Shown piece after piece: positions 35,745-44,897 of a DNA stretch of 64,000 bases. The position numbers and the translations under genes were made by a program. Positions within the stretch are counted from its first letter, which is position 1. Each line of letters starts with the position of its first letter. Where the stretch lies: positions 1 through 64,000 of the forward strand of contig JAFUXG010000039.1 in NCBI GenBank assembly GCA_017470935.1, written 5' to 3'. Under the pieces are notes generated by a model. That model had not been told where the DNA came from, did not search any database, and saw nothing but the letters and a program-made list of their open reading frames with translations. This DNA comes from Lachnospiraceae bacterium (lineage in GTDB: Bacteria > Bacillota > Clostridia > Lachnospirales > Lachnospiraceae).

Positions 35745-35758
35745 TGAATACGTTTTCA
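35745..35758 (-). promoter_or_regulatory. LacI-type palindrome upstream of aprA
   Basis: TGAATACGTTTTCA is the exact reverse complement of TGAAAACGTATTCA found upstream of sbp. It is 168 bases before the aprA start codon. Confidence 0.55.
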
Positions 35759-35862
35759 CAAAATTAAAGATATCTTGATTGCGGCAATTATATCTGTCTA
35801 CATGCCAGATGTTAATTCGATAATATACTGAATCTTCTGTATTCTGCTTTATTATCATTTTT

Positions 35863-37134
35863 TTATAAATGTACAATCATATTGACTGCGTCAATGGTGT
35901 TCTTAATATCCTCATCGCTATGTGCCGCAGACACGAACATCGCCTCGAACTGTGACGGTGCAAGATATATTCCCTTCTCCAGCATGGCATTGAAATATTC
36001 CGCATACCTTTTCGTATCAGAGGCAACAGCAGACTCATAATCTATCACCGGTTCTGATGTGAAGAATACAGAAAGCAGCGAGCCTGTCTGATTAACCCAC
36101 ACGGAATCACCGAATACATTCTTATATGCATCTGCGAGAAGCTTTCCCTTTTCACCAAGTGCCTCATATAATCCATTCTCATTTTCTTCTATCAGAATCC
36201 TAAGCGTCTCTATTCCCGCCGTGGTTGCAATGGGATTACCTGAAAGAGTTCCCGCCTGATATACAGGCCCTTCCGGTGCCACCATATCCATAATATCCTT
36301 TCTTCCGCCATATACCGCAAGTGGCATACCGCCGCCAACAATTTTGCCAAAGGTAGTAATATCCGGTGTCACACCATAGTATTCCTGTGCCCCGCCTAAT
36401 GCCAGGCGAAAGCCCGTGATTACCTCATCAAAAATAAGCAACGCACCGTTATCCTTGGTTATTTCCCTTAGAAATTCAAGAAATCCATCCTCAGGAGGAA
36501 CCACTCCCATATTAGCTGAGACAGGCTCCACGATCACACAGGCAATCTCCCCTTTGTTTTCCTCAAACAGCCAGCTTACCGAATCAGGATCATTGTACTC
36601 GGCAACCAATGTATTTTTTGTATAGTCTACCGGCACTCCCGCACTATCCGGCACAGACTGAGTAAGTGCACCGGAGCCTGCCTTTACAAGCAATCCATCG
36701 GAATGCCCGTGATAGCATCCACGGAATTTGATAATCTTGTCTCTTCCCGTATATCCCCTAGCCACACGGATTGCACTCATAACCGCTTCCGTACCGGAAT
36801 TTACGAGTCTAATCCGTTCCATAGATGGCACACATTTCTTTATCAATTCTGCAAGAACAGCTTCCTTTTCAGTAGGTGCTCCGAATGAAAGACCATTCTC
36901 ACATGCACTTTGAACTGCTTTGATCACCCTGTCATCTGCATGTCCCAGAATCATCGGTCCCCATGAGCAGACATAATCAATATATTCATTTCCATCCACA
37001 TCATATATCCTTGAACCCTTTGCGTGATCAATAAATACCGGATTACGCCCCACACTTTTAAATGCGCGCACCGGACTGTTGACACCACCTGGCATTAACT
37101 GTTTTGATTGTTCATATAAAATATCTGATTTCAT
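35863..37134 (-). CDS. hemL: Glutamate-1-semialdehyde 2,1-aminomutase
   Basis: About 423 residues from ATG 37134 (GGGAG eleven bases upstream); the longer frame uses a TTG at 37170. Class III aminotransferase fold with GGVNSPVRAFKSVG at the N-terminus, FDEVITGFRLALGGAQ (~240) and the pyridoxal-phosphate lysine in TTFGKIVGGGMP. It converts glutamate-1-semialdehyde to 5-aminolevulinate in the C5 tetrapyrrole route. It follows hemB by 182 bases. Confidence 0.96.
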   Translation of the reverse strand: MKSDILYEQSKQLMPGGVNSPVRAFKSVGRNPVFIDHAKGSRIYDVDGNEYIDYVCSWGPMILGHADDRVIKAVQSACENGLSFGAPTEKEAVLAELIKKCVPSMERIRLVNSGTEAVMSAIRVARGYTGRDKIIKFRGCYHGHSDGLLVKAGSGALTQSVPDSAGVPVDYTKNTLVAEYNDPDSVSWLFEENKGEIACVIVEPVSANMGVVPPEDGFLEFLREITKDNGALLIFDEVITGFRLALGGAQEYYGVTPDITTFGKIVGGGMPLAVYGGRKDIMDMVAPEGPVYQAGTLSGNPIATTAGIETLRILIEENENGLYEALGEKGKLLADAYKNVFGDSVWVNQTGSLLSVFFTSEPVIDYESAVASDTKRYAEYFNAMLEKGIYLAPSQFEAMFVSAAHSDEDIKNTIDAVNMIVHL

Positions 37135-37316
37135 GCTGCCGTCATCTCCCTGATTCCATCTTGATTTCAAACTATATTATTCTCATCATGATTCATACCA
37201 TTTCATTTATGCTCATACTTTAAATCCAAACAATGGTATTACTTTTTTATCTAATTTATAAGAGCTATCTTTTAACCTACTTATTAAAAACAACATTAAT
37301 ATATAACTATAGTCAT

Positions 37317-38288
37317 TCAAGATAATTTCTCAGAAAGCCACCCTGCCACATCCAAGGCATGATAGGTTATTATGATCTTTGCCCCGGCTCGCTTCATGGC
37401 TGTCAAGTTCTCCATAACGATACGCTTCTCATCAATCCAGCCCTTTGCCGCAGCCGCTTTTACCATCGAATACTCACCACTTACATTATAGACTGCCAGC
37501 GGATAATCTGTGCGCAGCGATACCTCCTTAAGTACATCAAGATATGCCAGAGCAGGCTTCACCATTATAATATCAGCCCCCTCCTCGATATCATTACCGC
37601 ATTCTCTTACTGCTTCTTTTCCATTCGACGGATCCATCTGGTATGTCTTTCTGTCACCGAATGCAGGGGCTGAATGAGCCGCCTCCCTAAATGGTCCATA
37701 ATATGCAGATGCGAATTTGGCACTGTATGCCATTATCATCCTGTTCTGAAATCCGTTCTCATCCAAAGCCCTTCGAATATATTCAACTCTTCCATCCATC
37801 ATGTCAGAAGGAGCGATTATATCGGCTCCTGCCCTTGCCACGCTCACCGCCATCTTAGCAAGCAGCGGAAGTGTATCATCATTTACCACCTCATGGTCAT
37901 GTATAACACCGCAATGTCCATGGGAAGTGTATTCGCACAGACATACATCGGCTATTACAAGAAGCTCAGGTGCACGTTCTTTAATATGTCTTATAGCTCT
38001 TTGTATGATTCCATCATCATTGTAAGCCTCACTTCCAAGCTCGTCCTTCTTATCGGGAATTCCGAAGATAAGGATTGCGGGAATACCGGACTTAATTATC
38101 CTGTCAAGCTCCTCATCAAACCTGTCAATCGACCACTGGAATATCCCCGGCATCGACTCAACCGGCGACTTAACATTATCTCCCTCTGCCACAAACACCG
38201 GATACACCAGATCATCAACACTTACTGATGTTTCTCTTACAAGACGGCGCATAGTTTCATTTACTCTTAATCTTCTCATTCGAACCAT
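37317..38288 (-). CDS. hemB: Porphobilinogen synthase (5-aminolevulinate dehydratase)
   Basis: About 323 residues. The zinc-type cysteine cluster DVCLCEYTSHGHCG (~116-129) and the Schiff-base lysines (SAKFASAYYGPFREA and IIMVKPALAYLDVL) are present. It joins two 5-aminolevulinates to porphobilinogen. I prefer ATG 38288, with GGAG nine bases upstream, over ATG 38303, which lacks a site. hemL follows, so the C5-route genes are split between here and the hemA-cobA block at 54-59 kb. Confidence 0.95.
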   Translation of the reverse strand: MVRMRRLRVNETMRRLVRETSVSVDDLVYPVFVAEGDNVKSPVESMPGIFQWSIDRFDEELDRIIKSGIPAILIFGIPDKKDELGSEAYNDDGIIQRAIRHIKERAPELLVIADVCLCEYTSHGHCGVIHDHEVVNDDTLPLLAKMAVSVARAGADIIAPSDMMDGRVEYIRRALDENGFQNRMIMAYSAKFASAYYGPFREAAHSAPAFGDRKTYQMDPSNGKEAVRECGNDIEEGADIIMVKPALAYLDVLKEVSLRTDYPLAVYNVSGEYSMVKAAAAKGWIDEKRIVMENLTAMKRAGAKIIITYHALDVAGWLSEKLS

Positions 38289-38319
38289 CGTATTTTTCTC
38301 CATATTAATTACTTTTTGT

Positions 38320-38409
38320 TTATTCTATTATAATATTCAATCTGTCAGTTATATCCACCATATAATCTTCTTCAGGAACACAAAGTCCTGTTGTATTAAA
38401 TGTCCCCAT
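38320..38409 (-). pseudogene. N-terminal stump of an AAA-ATPase-like/PD-(D/E)XK (AAA-ATPase_like) family gene
   Basis: ATG 38409, with AGGTG six bases upstream, opens a 29-residue frame, GTFNTTGLCVPEEDYMVDI then TDRLNIIIE and a stop. This is the characteristic start of the abundant AAA-ATPase_like/PDDEXK_9 proteins (FNxTGxCxPxxHYMVDI…RL), which normally continue ~500 residues with a P-loop soon after. Here everything after residue ~27 is missing. In the rest of 38289-38724 only a palindrome ATCACTGTAGTGAT (38560-38573) stands out. Confidence 0.6.
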
Positions 38410-38724
38410 CAATCACACCTGCCTCTGCTATGCAAATAAATCTGTAATATAATATAGCACATTCTATCATTTAATACTACCAACGCTCACAAATTCTCCG
38501 CAAAATATTTCGCTTTCGCATATCCAAAATACTCCCATCGCATTCCTCAATAATCATCTATCACTGTAGTGATGTACACAAACATCGTATTTTTATTCAA
38601 TTCTTTTTCCCATTACCTTAAGGTTCATATCCGTACATCTCATCAAGTATGACATACAGCCACCGGTACAGTGCATTCTGTATTGATATTTCCATTCAGA
38701 TACCTACAGGCAGATTACATCCAG

Positions 38725-40173
38725 CTATATCTCATCCCCGGAAAAACGGATATATGCCGTAAAGTATCTCGAAAGGAAATACATAATGGCGCATTCATCC
38801 TCCTGCCAGATCCTTCCCTTTCGGTGCTCCGCACAGATCAGAAAACCATCTGTCTCCATTTCCACACCGATACGCACTATCATTACCGAAAGGATATCAT
38901 GTTTCTTTAGCACCTTGTATAATTCCGGATATGATTTCTCGATCTTTGTGAATTCATTATCCAGATACACTTCATCATCCACTAAAGAGCTGATATCTCC
39001 TACATATTCATTCACGTCCGTATCCGAAACAGAGTGCATTCTTCCATTCCTTCCCACATAATATACCTCATTAATGTGAAACTCCTCCATGAGAAATAGC
39101 ATTACTGACTTAAGCTTACTCTCAAAGCCATGCACCCGGTCAAGCTGCAATATTATATTATGCATGCTGGTATATATTCCATGTCTTGCAGTCTTCTTGA
39201 TTTCTATATCCTTATGCAGCTTCTCGTCATAGTTGACATAGCAGTTTCTTCCCCGGTTCTTCCCTTGGTACAACAGCTTATCCATCAGTGCGAACAGAGT
39301 ATCATAGTCCTTAGCATTCTCAGGATAGGCAGCACAACCCGAAGTCCCGGTAACGAACAGAGTCTCACCGTCCACCACGACATTTTTCCGAAGAAGCTTA
39401 TCAATTCTATACATCCTCTCAAAGAAGCTCTCTCTTTCGCTGTATGTTATGTCACGGAGATTAATTATCAGAAGCTCATCTCCCCCAAACCTTCCTACCA
39501 CACCATATCCCTCGGTAAATGCCGCCAGTCCCTTAGATATGTCCATCAGAACTGCATCTCCCGCGTGATGACCGTAGGTGTCATTGATATACTTGAAATT
39601 ATCCAGATCTAATATGGTAAATGAAAATGGTATCCCGGCAGATATCAGATAATTGGCAAAATCAAGGATATACGCGCGGGAGATGACATCGGTAAGTGGA
39701 TCAAGTATACCTTCCAATCCCATTTCATCAAGCAGTCTGTCAAAGTAGTCATACCCTTGCAGCTGCTCTCTGGAATATAGCCGTTGTGCCTTAGATAGTT
39801 CTGATGCCTTCCTTAATACCTCCGTCACATCCCGGAAGCTTCCCACCAAGCCTACAATCTTATCCCCCTCATATAACGGACGTTTCGAGGCAATGATATC
39901 CCTCTCCTCTCCCTTTACCATGCATTTTCCCTGCACCTTATATGTACTCTCACCTGCAAGAACGCGCAATTCATCCTGCTTAAAGGGTTCCGGATCATTG
40001 TGCCAGCCCATATCCTCATCTGTCCTTCCAATAAGTACATCTGCCGTTTCAAAGCCATAGAAATCAAGAAATGCCCGATTCGCCCCAACGAACCTTCGCT
40101 CCTTGTCCTTCCAGAAAATACAATCCTGTGCCGTATTCAAGATATCCTCATATAATGCAGCCGTCATTTTCAT
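38725..40173 (-). CDS. PAS-GGDEF protein, probable diguanylate cyclase
   Basis: 482 residues: PAS domain (~5-120; FWKDKERRFVGANRAFLDFYG), GGDEF domain (~155-315) with the active-site motif FGGDEL at 229-234, and a C-terminal GAF-like domain (~330-480). GGDEL is an accepted variant of GGDEF, so c-di-GMP synthesis is likely. No membrane helices, so it senses a cytoplasmic signal. AAGGAG precedes ATG 40173. It stands alone. Confidence 0.88.
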   Translation of the reverse strand: MKMTAALYEDILNTAQDCIFWKDKERRFVGANRAFLDFYGFETADVLIGRTDEDMGWHNDPEPFKQDELRVLAGESTYKVQGKCMVKGEERDIIASKRPLYEGDKIVGLVGSFRDVTEVLRKASELSKAQRLYSREQLQGYDYFDRLLDEMGLEGILDPLTDVISRAYILDFANYLISAGIPFSFTILDLDNFKYINDTYGHHAGDAVLMDISKGLAAFTEGYGVVGRFGGDELLIINLRDITYSERESFFERMYRIDKLLRKNVVVDGETLFVTGTSGCAAYPENAKDYDTLFALMDKLLYQGKNRGRNCYVNYDEKLHKDIEIKKTARHGIYTSMHNIILQLDRVHGFESKLKSVMLFLMEEFHINEVYYVGRNGRMHSVSDTDVNEYVGDISSLVDDEVYLDNEFTKIEKSYPELYKVLKKHDILSVMIVRIGVEMETDGFLICAEHRKGRIWQEDECAIMYFLSRYFTAYIRFSGDEI

Positions 40174-40275
40174 AATTATTAACTCCTTAGTTATATATAT
40201 AATTACTGTATAACTTTTAACATATTTTGTCTACCATTTCATAATATTTTGTGAATTAATCTGCCTATTAATAAT

Positions 40276-40319
40276 AAAAGTCCGGTCTGCACTTATTTGG
40301 GTATGCAAACCGAACTTTT
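40276..40319 (-). terminator. Terminator after the ferredoxin-nitroreductase gene
   Basis: AAAAGTCCGGTCTGCA (from 40276) pairs with TGCAAACCGAACTTTT (to 40319) with few mismatches. It begins about 43 bases after the stop at 40362, although the minus-strand T-run is short. Confidence 0.65.
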
Positions 40320-40361
40320 CGTTCCCTACTAATAGTCAGGCCTTTAGATAGCGCTTCATTG

Positions 40362-41132
40362 CTATAGCTTCTTCGCCTTCAAAGCCTTGCGCGGTACGAT
40401 TCTCTGATATTTTACCGCCGGATATCCGATAATGAGACAGGTGATGACTTCTTCCCCCCTTGGCAATTCGATGAGTTTTCTGAGTTTCCTGCTGAGCCTC
40501 GCGCATACCACAAAGAAACCACTGTACAGAACTCCCAGCCCCAGGCTCTCTGCCATAATCTCCATATAAGCAGCGGCCAAAGAAGCGTTGACCTTGTTTT
40601 TACCTGATATAACAATTACCAGCGGTGCCCCCTTGAAAAAGAAATCATCCGTGATCCTTACTCTTTTCAAAAATCTGACAAACGGAGAACCAATCTTCTG
40701 CCCTTGCCGAAACAGCCTGACACAGATTTCCTCCGCTATTTTCTGTCTGCTTCCAAGTATTGTATAGGAAACATTCTGTGCATTTCCTCCGGTGGGACTA
40801 TACCGTCCCGCTTCAAGGATTTTCCGAAGTTTTTCTTTTTCCACAGGCTGTTTTGTAAAATGACGAATCGACCGCCTGCTTCGCATCGCCTGAAGCAGTA
40901 TATCGCTGTCAAGTTCAGTCATGGGAATGACAGCCTCATCCATGCAGTCATAATTTCCCATGCGAACAGCGCCCTGCGGACAGATGGCATAACAGTGCCC
41001 GCATTCTATACAGCCCGACTCATGTGTATGTGCCTTCTTATTTTCCAGATAGAGGTAAGAATTCGGACAGTCATTTATACAAAGAGAACATCCGATACAT
41101 TTTTCTTCATCAATTATAATCGCTTTTGACAT
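40362..41132 (-). CDS. Ferredoxin-nitroreductase fusion
   Basis: 256 residues. Two [4Fe-4S] motifs open the protein: Cys12/15/18/22 and Cys41/44/47/51. A nitroreductase-family FMN domain (~75-240) follows, with MRSRRSIRHFTKQPV for flavin phosphate binding and YSPTGGNAQNVSY. Such fusions reduce nitro compounds or other acceptors with ferredoxin-type electrons. AAAGGAG precedes ATG 41132. It is downstream of the MMPL gene by ~90 bases on the same strand. Confidence 0.9.
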   Translation of the reverse strand: MSKAIIIDEEKCIGCSLCINDCPNSYLYLENKKAHTHESGCIECGHCYAICPQGAVRMGNYDCMDEAVIPMTELDSDILLQAMRSRRSIRHFTKQPVEKEKLRKILEAGRYSPTGGNAQNVSYTILGSRQKIAEEICVRLFRQGQKIGSPFVRFLKRVRITDDFFFKGAPLVIVISGKNKVNASLAAAYMEIMAESLGLGVLYSGFFVVCARLSRKLRKLIELPRGEEVITCLIIGYPAVKYQRIVPRKALKAKKL

Positions 41133-41223
41133 AGCATCTCACTCCTTTAATATGCTGCATATCTGTTCCAGTGCCCCATCCGCTTCAGGAATCGGATAGG
41201 TAGATTAATATATAACACAGGCA

Positions 41224-43899
41224 TTATCTTTTTACAACAAGTTTATCGCAGATTGCAAGCAGTCCGGGCAGCACAAACAGAATGAGCAGTACTGCGCACA
41301 GCGAACCCATCGAGATCGTGCTGACGATTGCCCTGACGGTCGGGTCTGCAAATAATCTGCCGAGTATCGCTGTCACAAGAATTAATATCAGACCGGATGT
41401 AAGAATTGTATGTGTTGCGCCCTCGTATGCGGTATGCAGGGATTCCTGTATCGGCATGGTTTCCCTTGCTTCCCGGTAATAATTTGTATACAGAATACCA
41501 TAGTCGATTGTCGCTCCCATCAGGATACACTCAACGATCAACAGGGCAAGATAAAAGATGCTGTCACCTCTAAGACCGATCAAAGAGACCGTGGCATAGA
41601 CACCTCCCTGTACCAAGACAACAAGAATAAATGGTATCACAACGGAACGGAAGGTCACTGCAACGATCAGGAAGATTGCAACCGCCGTCAGCAAAGTAAT
41701 AAAGAGCAGTTCTTTGTGAAAGCTCTGTTTCATTTCATAATTCATCGCCGAATTGCCTATCAGGTAGTAATTTCCGTCAAGCTCACTGTCAAGTTTTGCA
41801 GTAAGCTTATCATAAAATGCCGTCGTTTCCTGCGATTCTTCGTCATAGTCAGATTGGACGATCATGCGGGAATAGTTCTCGGATACAAGCTGCGCCTTTC
41901 CGTCTTCAAGAGAAGTTTTTGCTTCACTGAGTTTTTCCTGCATTTCCTCATCAAGGAAAGCAGCATAAGAGGAACCACTCTCTACCGCACTTGTAATATC
42001 ATAAAACAGTTCTTCAAGAGACATTGTCCATGAGGGATCGCCCTTCTTGGTTCCACCGTATAATAAGTATATCATATTCATTGTATCGACGTTCAGCTTC
42101 TCACTCATTCCACCAAACAAGCCGTACATTTCTTCAGCGGAAAATTCCTTTTCGGAAACCACCGTATCAATGACTGCCCTTGCGGACTTTAGCTGATACA
42201 CCGTATCGTCATCGAACTGTGTACTAAGCGCAGGATCTGATAAGACTACATCATCCACAAATGCAATGAAATCGGTTAAAGTGATTTTATTATCAGATGC
42301 ATCGGTGCTCTGCGTCATACTGTAATACATAAAAAGCTGACTTACCAGTTCTGCGTCCATACCTAAAAATCCCGCAATCTCTGCCGCTGTCTTTGGATTT
42401 GACAACTCAGCGGGATCGGAAAAACCTTTAAGCATCGCAAAACTCTCTTTCATAGTATCATCTATGAAGCCTGAGAACGCATCGTTTTGTAATACATCAT
42501 TTGAAAGAAAACTCAGAAATTCACCTGCTGTAAGCTTAATCTCACTATCCTCAGAATAATGGGAATAGTAAAGCATATCTATCATGCTTTTATCGAGAGT
42601 CATATCCGTATTCATATCGGACAGTTTATCCATCATTTCATAAGCGGTATATGGTTTGGAGAGCTGTGTATAATAGCTCATGACTGATTTGATATGACTG
42701 TCATTTTCAAGGTCATCAGCGATATCCATGAGTTTATCCTCATCCTTATTTTCATACAGAACCACCAGCGTATTCTCCTGTGGGAATATCTCTGCAATCT
42801 TATCCTCTCTTTGCAGTGTATATGCAATTTCCGTTTTGTTCTGGAGGAAGCATACTGCACCGAAGAACAGGACAAATGCAACACCCATTAATATACGCGA
42901 GCTATAACTGAATTTTGCCGCCCACTTCATCGGAATATGCAGTTCTTTTTTTGCTGTTTTCCGTATCAGCTTATCAAATATAAGGATTACACCCGGCATC
43001 ATCGTTATCACACACAGCATACTGATAAATACGCCCTTTGCCAGAACAATTCCCAGATCCATACCTATCTTGAAGCTCATGAATACAAGCATAAGTAAGC
43101 CGACAACTGTTGTCATTGCACTGGATGCAACAGAGGGAAATGCGTGTGTCAGTGCCGCTTTCATTGCTTCAATGGAATTATCAGTATGCTCTTTTTCCTG
43201 CCGGTAACGATTGATTAAGATAATGGAATAGTCCATAGAGAGGATAAGCTGAAGGATCGAAGCAATGGAGAACGTGATATAGGAAACGCTTCCCATGATA
43301 AGATTGGTTCCCATATTGATAAGGACAGCCACGCCGATTACCGCAAGGAACAGGAACGGTTCAATCCACGAACCGCACATGACAAACAAAATGATCATCA
43401 GTACCATTAGCGCAAGCGTGATGAGGAAAGGAGAAAGACTTGATGTCGCCTCGTTGTCATTGCTCCAGATCATCTCAGCATCAGGAAATTCTGCATCCAA
43501 TGCGGATTCGATTGCCAATTCCTCCGGCGAGTCATAATCGTATTCTGTGTTCAGAATGTACAGCGTATGATTGTCCTTGTGATAATCGCTGCTCTCGGCA
43601 TCATAGGACACACTGTCTACATTGGACAGCGCTTCAAGCTTTTCTAATATTTCCGTCTCTTGTGCAGCAGTCAGATCATCAAACATGACACGTATCGTTT
43701 GGTAGCTTTCTGTATCAGGAAACTCATCGGACATAATATCCATACCCGCTTTCATATTGGAGTCATCGGGCAGATATTTTGTCATATCACGGTTTACCTC
43801 AAGCTTAGGTATCAGCATAGCAGATATCACTGCTGCTGCAAGCATGAACACTATAAACACATATCGTTTTTCCACGATCAAATCAGATATTTTCTTCAT
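41224..43899 (-). CDS. MMPL/RND-family exporter (first copy)
   Basis: About 891 residues from ATG 43899 (AGAGGTG eight bases upstream). It has two six-helix halves, each with a large external loop, and RND-type motifs (SMDYSIILINRYRQEKEH; GATIDYGILYTNYYREARE). MMPL exporters move lipids, surfactants or drugs by proton flux. A TetR gene is divergent upstream with an inverted repeat between them, the usual arrangement of a ligand-inducible exporter. Confidence 0.9.
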   Translation of the reverse strand: MKKISDLIVEKRYVFIVFMLAAAVISAMLIPKLEVNRDMTKYLPDDSNMKAGMDIMSDEFPDTESYQTIRVMFDDLTAAQETEILEKLEALSNVDSVSYDAESSDYHKDNHTLYILNTEYDYDSPEELAIESALDAEFPDAEMIWSNDNEATSSLSPFLITLALMVLMIILFVMCGSWIEPFLFLAVIGVAVLINMGTNLIMGSVSYITFSIASILQLILSMDYSIILINRYRQEKEHTDNSIEAMKAALTHAFPSVASSAMTTVVGLLMLVFMSFKIGMDLGIVLAKGVFISMLCVITMMPGVILIFDKLIRKTAKKELHIPMKWAAKFSYSSRILMGVAFVLFFGAVCFLQNKTEIAYTLQREDKIAEIFPQENTLVVLYENKDEDKLMDIADDLENDSHIKSVMSYYTQLSKPYTAYEMMDKLSDMNTDMTLDKSMIDMLYYSHYSEDSEIKLTAGEFLSFLSNDVLQNDAFSGFIDDTMKESFAMLKGFSDPAELSNPKTAAEIAGFLGMDAELVSQLFMYYSMTQSTDASDNKITLTDFIAFVDDVVLSDPALSTQFDDDTVYQLKSARAVIDTVVSEKEFSAEEMYGLFGGMSEKLNVDTMNMIYLLYGGTKKGDPSWTMSLEELFYDITSAVESGSSYAAFLDEEMQEKLSEAKTSLEDGKAQLVSENYSRMIVQSDYDEESQETTAFYDKLTAKLDSELDGNYYLIGNSAMNYEMKQSFHKELLFITLLTAVAIFLIVAVTFRSVVIPFILVVLVQGGVYATVSLIGLRGDSIFYLALLIVECILMGATIDYGILYTNYYREARETMPIQESLHTAYEGATHTILTSGLILILVTAILGRLFADPTVRAIVSTISMGSLCAVLLILFVLPGLLAICDKLVVKR

Positions 43900-44007
43900 T
43901 TTACATACACCTCTAATTATTATTGGACTACTTGACATTTCACCCTTTTTTTATCATAATAGACACATGTTGATTTCACAACCAACAAACGATTTCAATA
44001 TGTTCCG

Positions 44008-44038
44008 AAAACAACATTTTTGGAAAATCTGTTGTTTT
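44008..44038. promoter_or_regulatory. Candidate TetR operator between the MMPL and tetR genes
   Basis: AAAACAACA (44008-44016) and TGTTGTTTT (44030-44038) form a perfect 9-bp inverted repeat with a 13-base centre, located in the 182-base divergent region. Confidence 0.55.
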
Positions 44039-44081
44039 TATAGCAAATCAATAATATCTGTCGTCAGGAAGGGATGTTATT

Positions 44082-44615
44082 ATGGGTGAGAATCAAAGAA
44101 TAAGGCTAACGAAAACATTGTTAAAGGATGCTCTTGTCAGGCTTCTCAATGAGCAGAACATATACAGCATTTCCATCCGGGAATTGTGCGACACCGCAGA
44201 GATCAACCGTTCGACCTTCTATAAATATTACGGCAGCCAGTTTGACCTGCTGAAAGAAATGGAGGATGACCTCATTGAGACCGTGACTGATTCAATTGCA
44301 AAATACCCGTCCCGCCCTGAGCGTTCATTTTATGAGACCTGCAAATGTATAGATGATAATTACGAGCTTGTCCGTATTCTGTTCAACAATAATGTCGATC
44401 CGATGTTCCCCGAAAAAATATTTGCTCTGCCTTGTATTCAGGACACGATCTCTCAATATATCGGAGAGAGTGCCTCCCAAGCGGAAAGAGAATATCAATT
44501 TCACTTTCTTGCCTATGGAATGTATCAGGTCATAAAGGTCTGGATCAACAAAGAAAACCGTGAATCTCCACAGGATATCGTAGACCTGATCATGCAGCAG
44601 ATTCTTGCATATTGA
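44082..44615 (+). CDS. TetR/AcrR-family regulator (divergent to the first MMPL gene)
   Basis: 177 residues. N-terminal HTH (LLNEQNIYSISIRELCDTAEINRSTFYKYYG, ~22-52) with the TetR core. The C-terminal part resembles the TetR_C_7/DUF-type ligand domain (…FLAYGMYQVIKVWI). GGAAGGGATG precedes ATG 44082. Divergent from the MMPL exporter, which it most likely represses through the inverted repeat between them. Confidence 0.9.
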   Translation: MGENQRIRLTKTLLKDALVRLLNEQNIYSISIRELCDTAEINRSTFYKYYGSQFDLLKEMEDDLIETVTDSIAKYPSRPERSFYETCKCIDDNYELVRILFNNNVDPMFPEKIFALPCIQDTISQYIGESASQAEREYQFHFLAYGMYQVIKVWINKENRESPQDIVDLIMQQILAY

Positions 44616-44656
44616 GAACATCATTACAACATTTGCAGAGTCAATAAACGATCCTA

Positions 44657-44695
44657 AATGCCTGAGCGATATGCGTCTACGGTTCTTCAGGCATT
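44657..44695 (+). terminator. Hairpin downstream of the first tetR gene
   Basis: AATGCCTGA (44657-44665) pairs with TCAGGCATT (44687-44695). The following bases are A-rich rather than T-rich, so termination is only probable. Confidence 0.45.
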
Positions 44696-44765
44696 AAAAT
44701 ATAATCCGTTATGTCTTTTACCGTTACAAAACAGTCTGTTTTTGTCACACCTGATGATATCCATA

Positions 44766-44794
44766 TTGACACAGATTATCCCTCTATCTATAAT
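44766..44794 (+). promoter_or_regulatory. Perfect consensus sigma-A promoter
   Basis: TTGACA (44766-44771), exactly 17 bases, TATAAT (44789-44794). It would start an ~95-base leader before the membrane-protein gene at 44898. Confidence 0.75.
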
Positions 44795-44897
44795 AAAATC
44801 GTTGCATCTGTAGCAATAACCGATACAACACTTTTACAAAAATAGTTATACTTATAAAATCAAAATAAATGAAAATCTAAAGAATGGAGAAGCAGCC

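Noticed and set aside
44711..44845. 44-codon plus-strand frame (MSFTVTKQSVFVTPDDIHID…)
   Set aside because: Composition looks protein-like, but it has no ribosome site and contains a perfect consensus promoter for the next gene. No family recognised.
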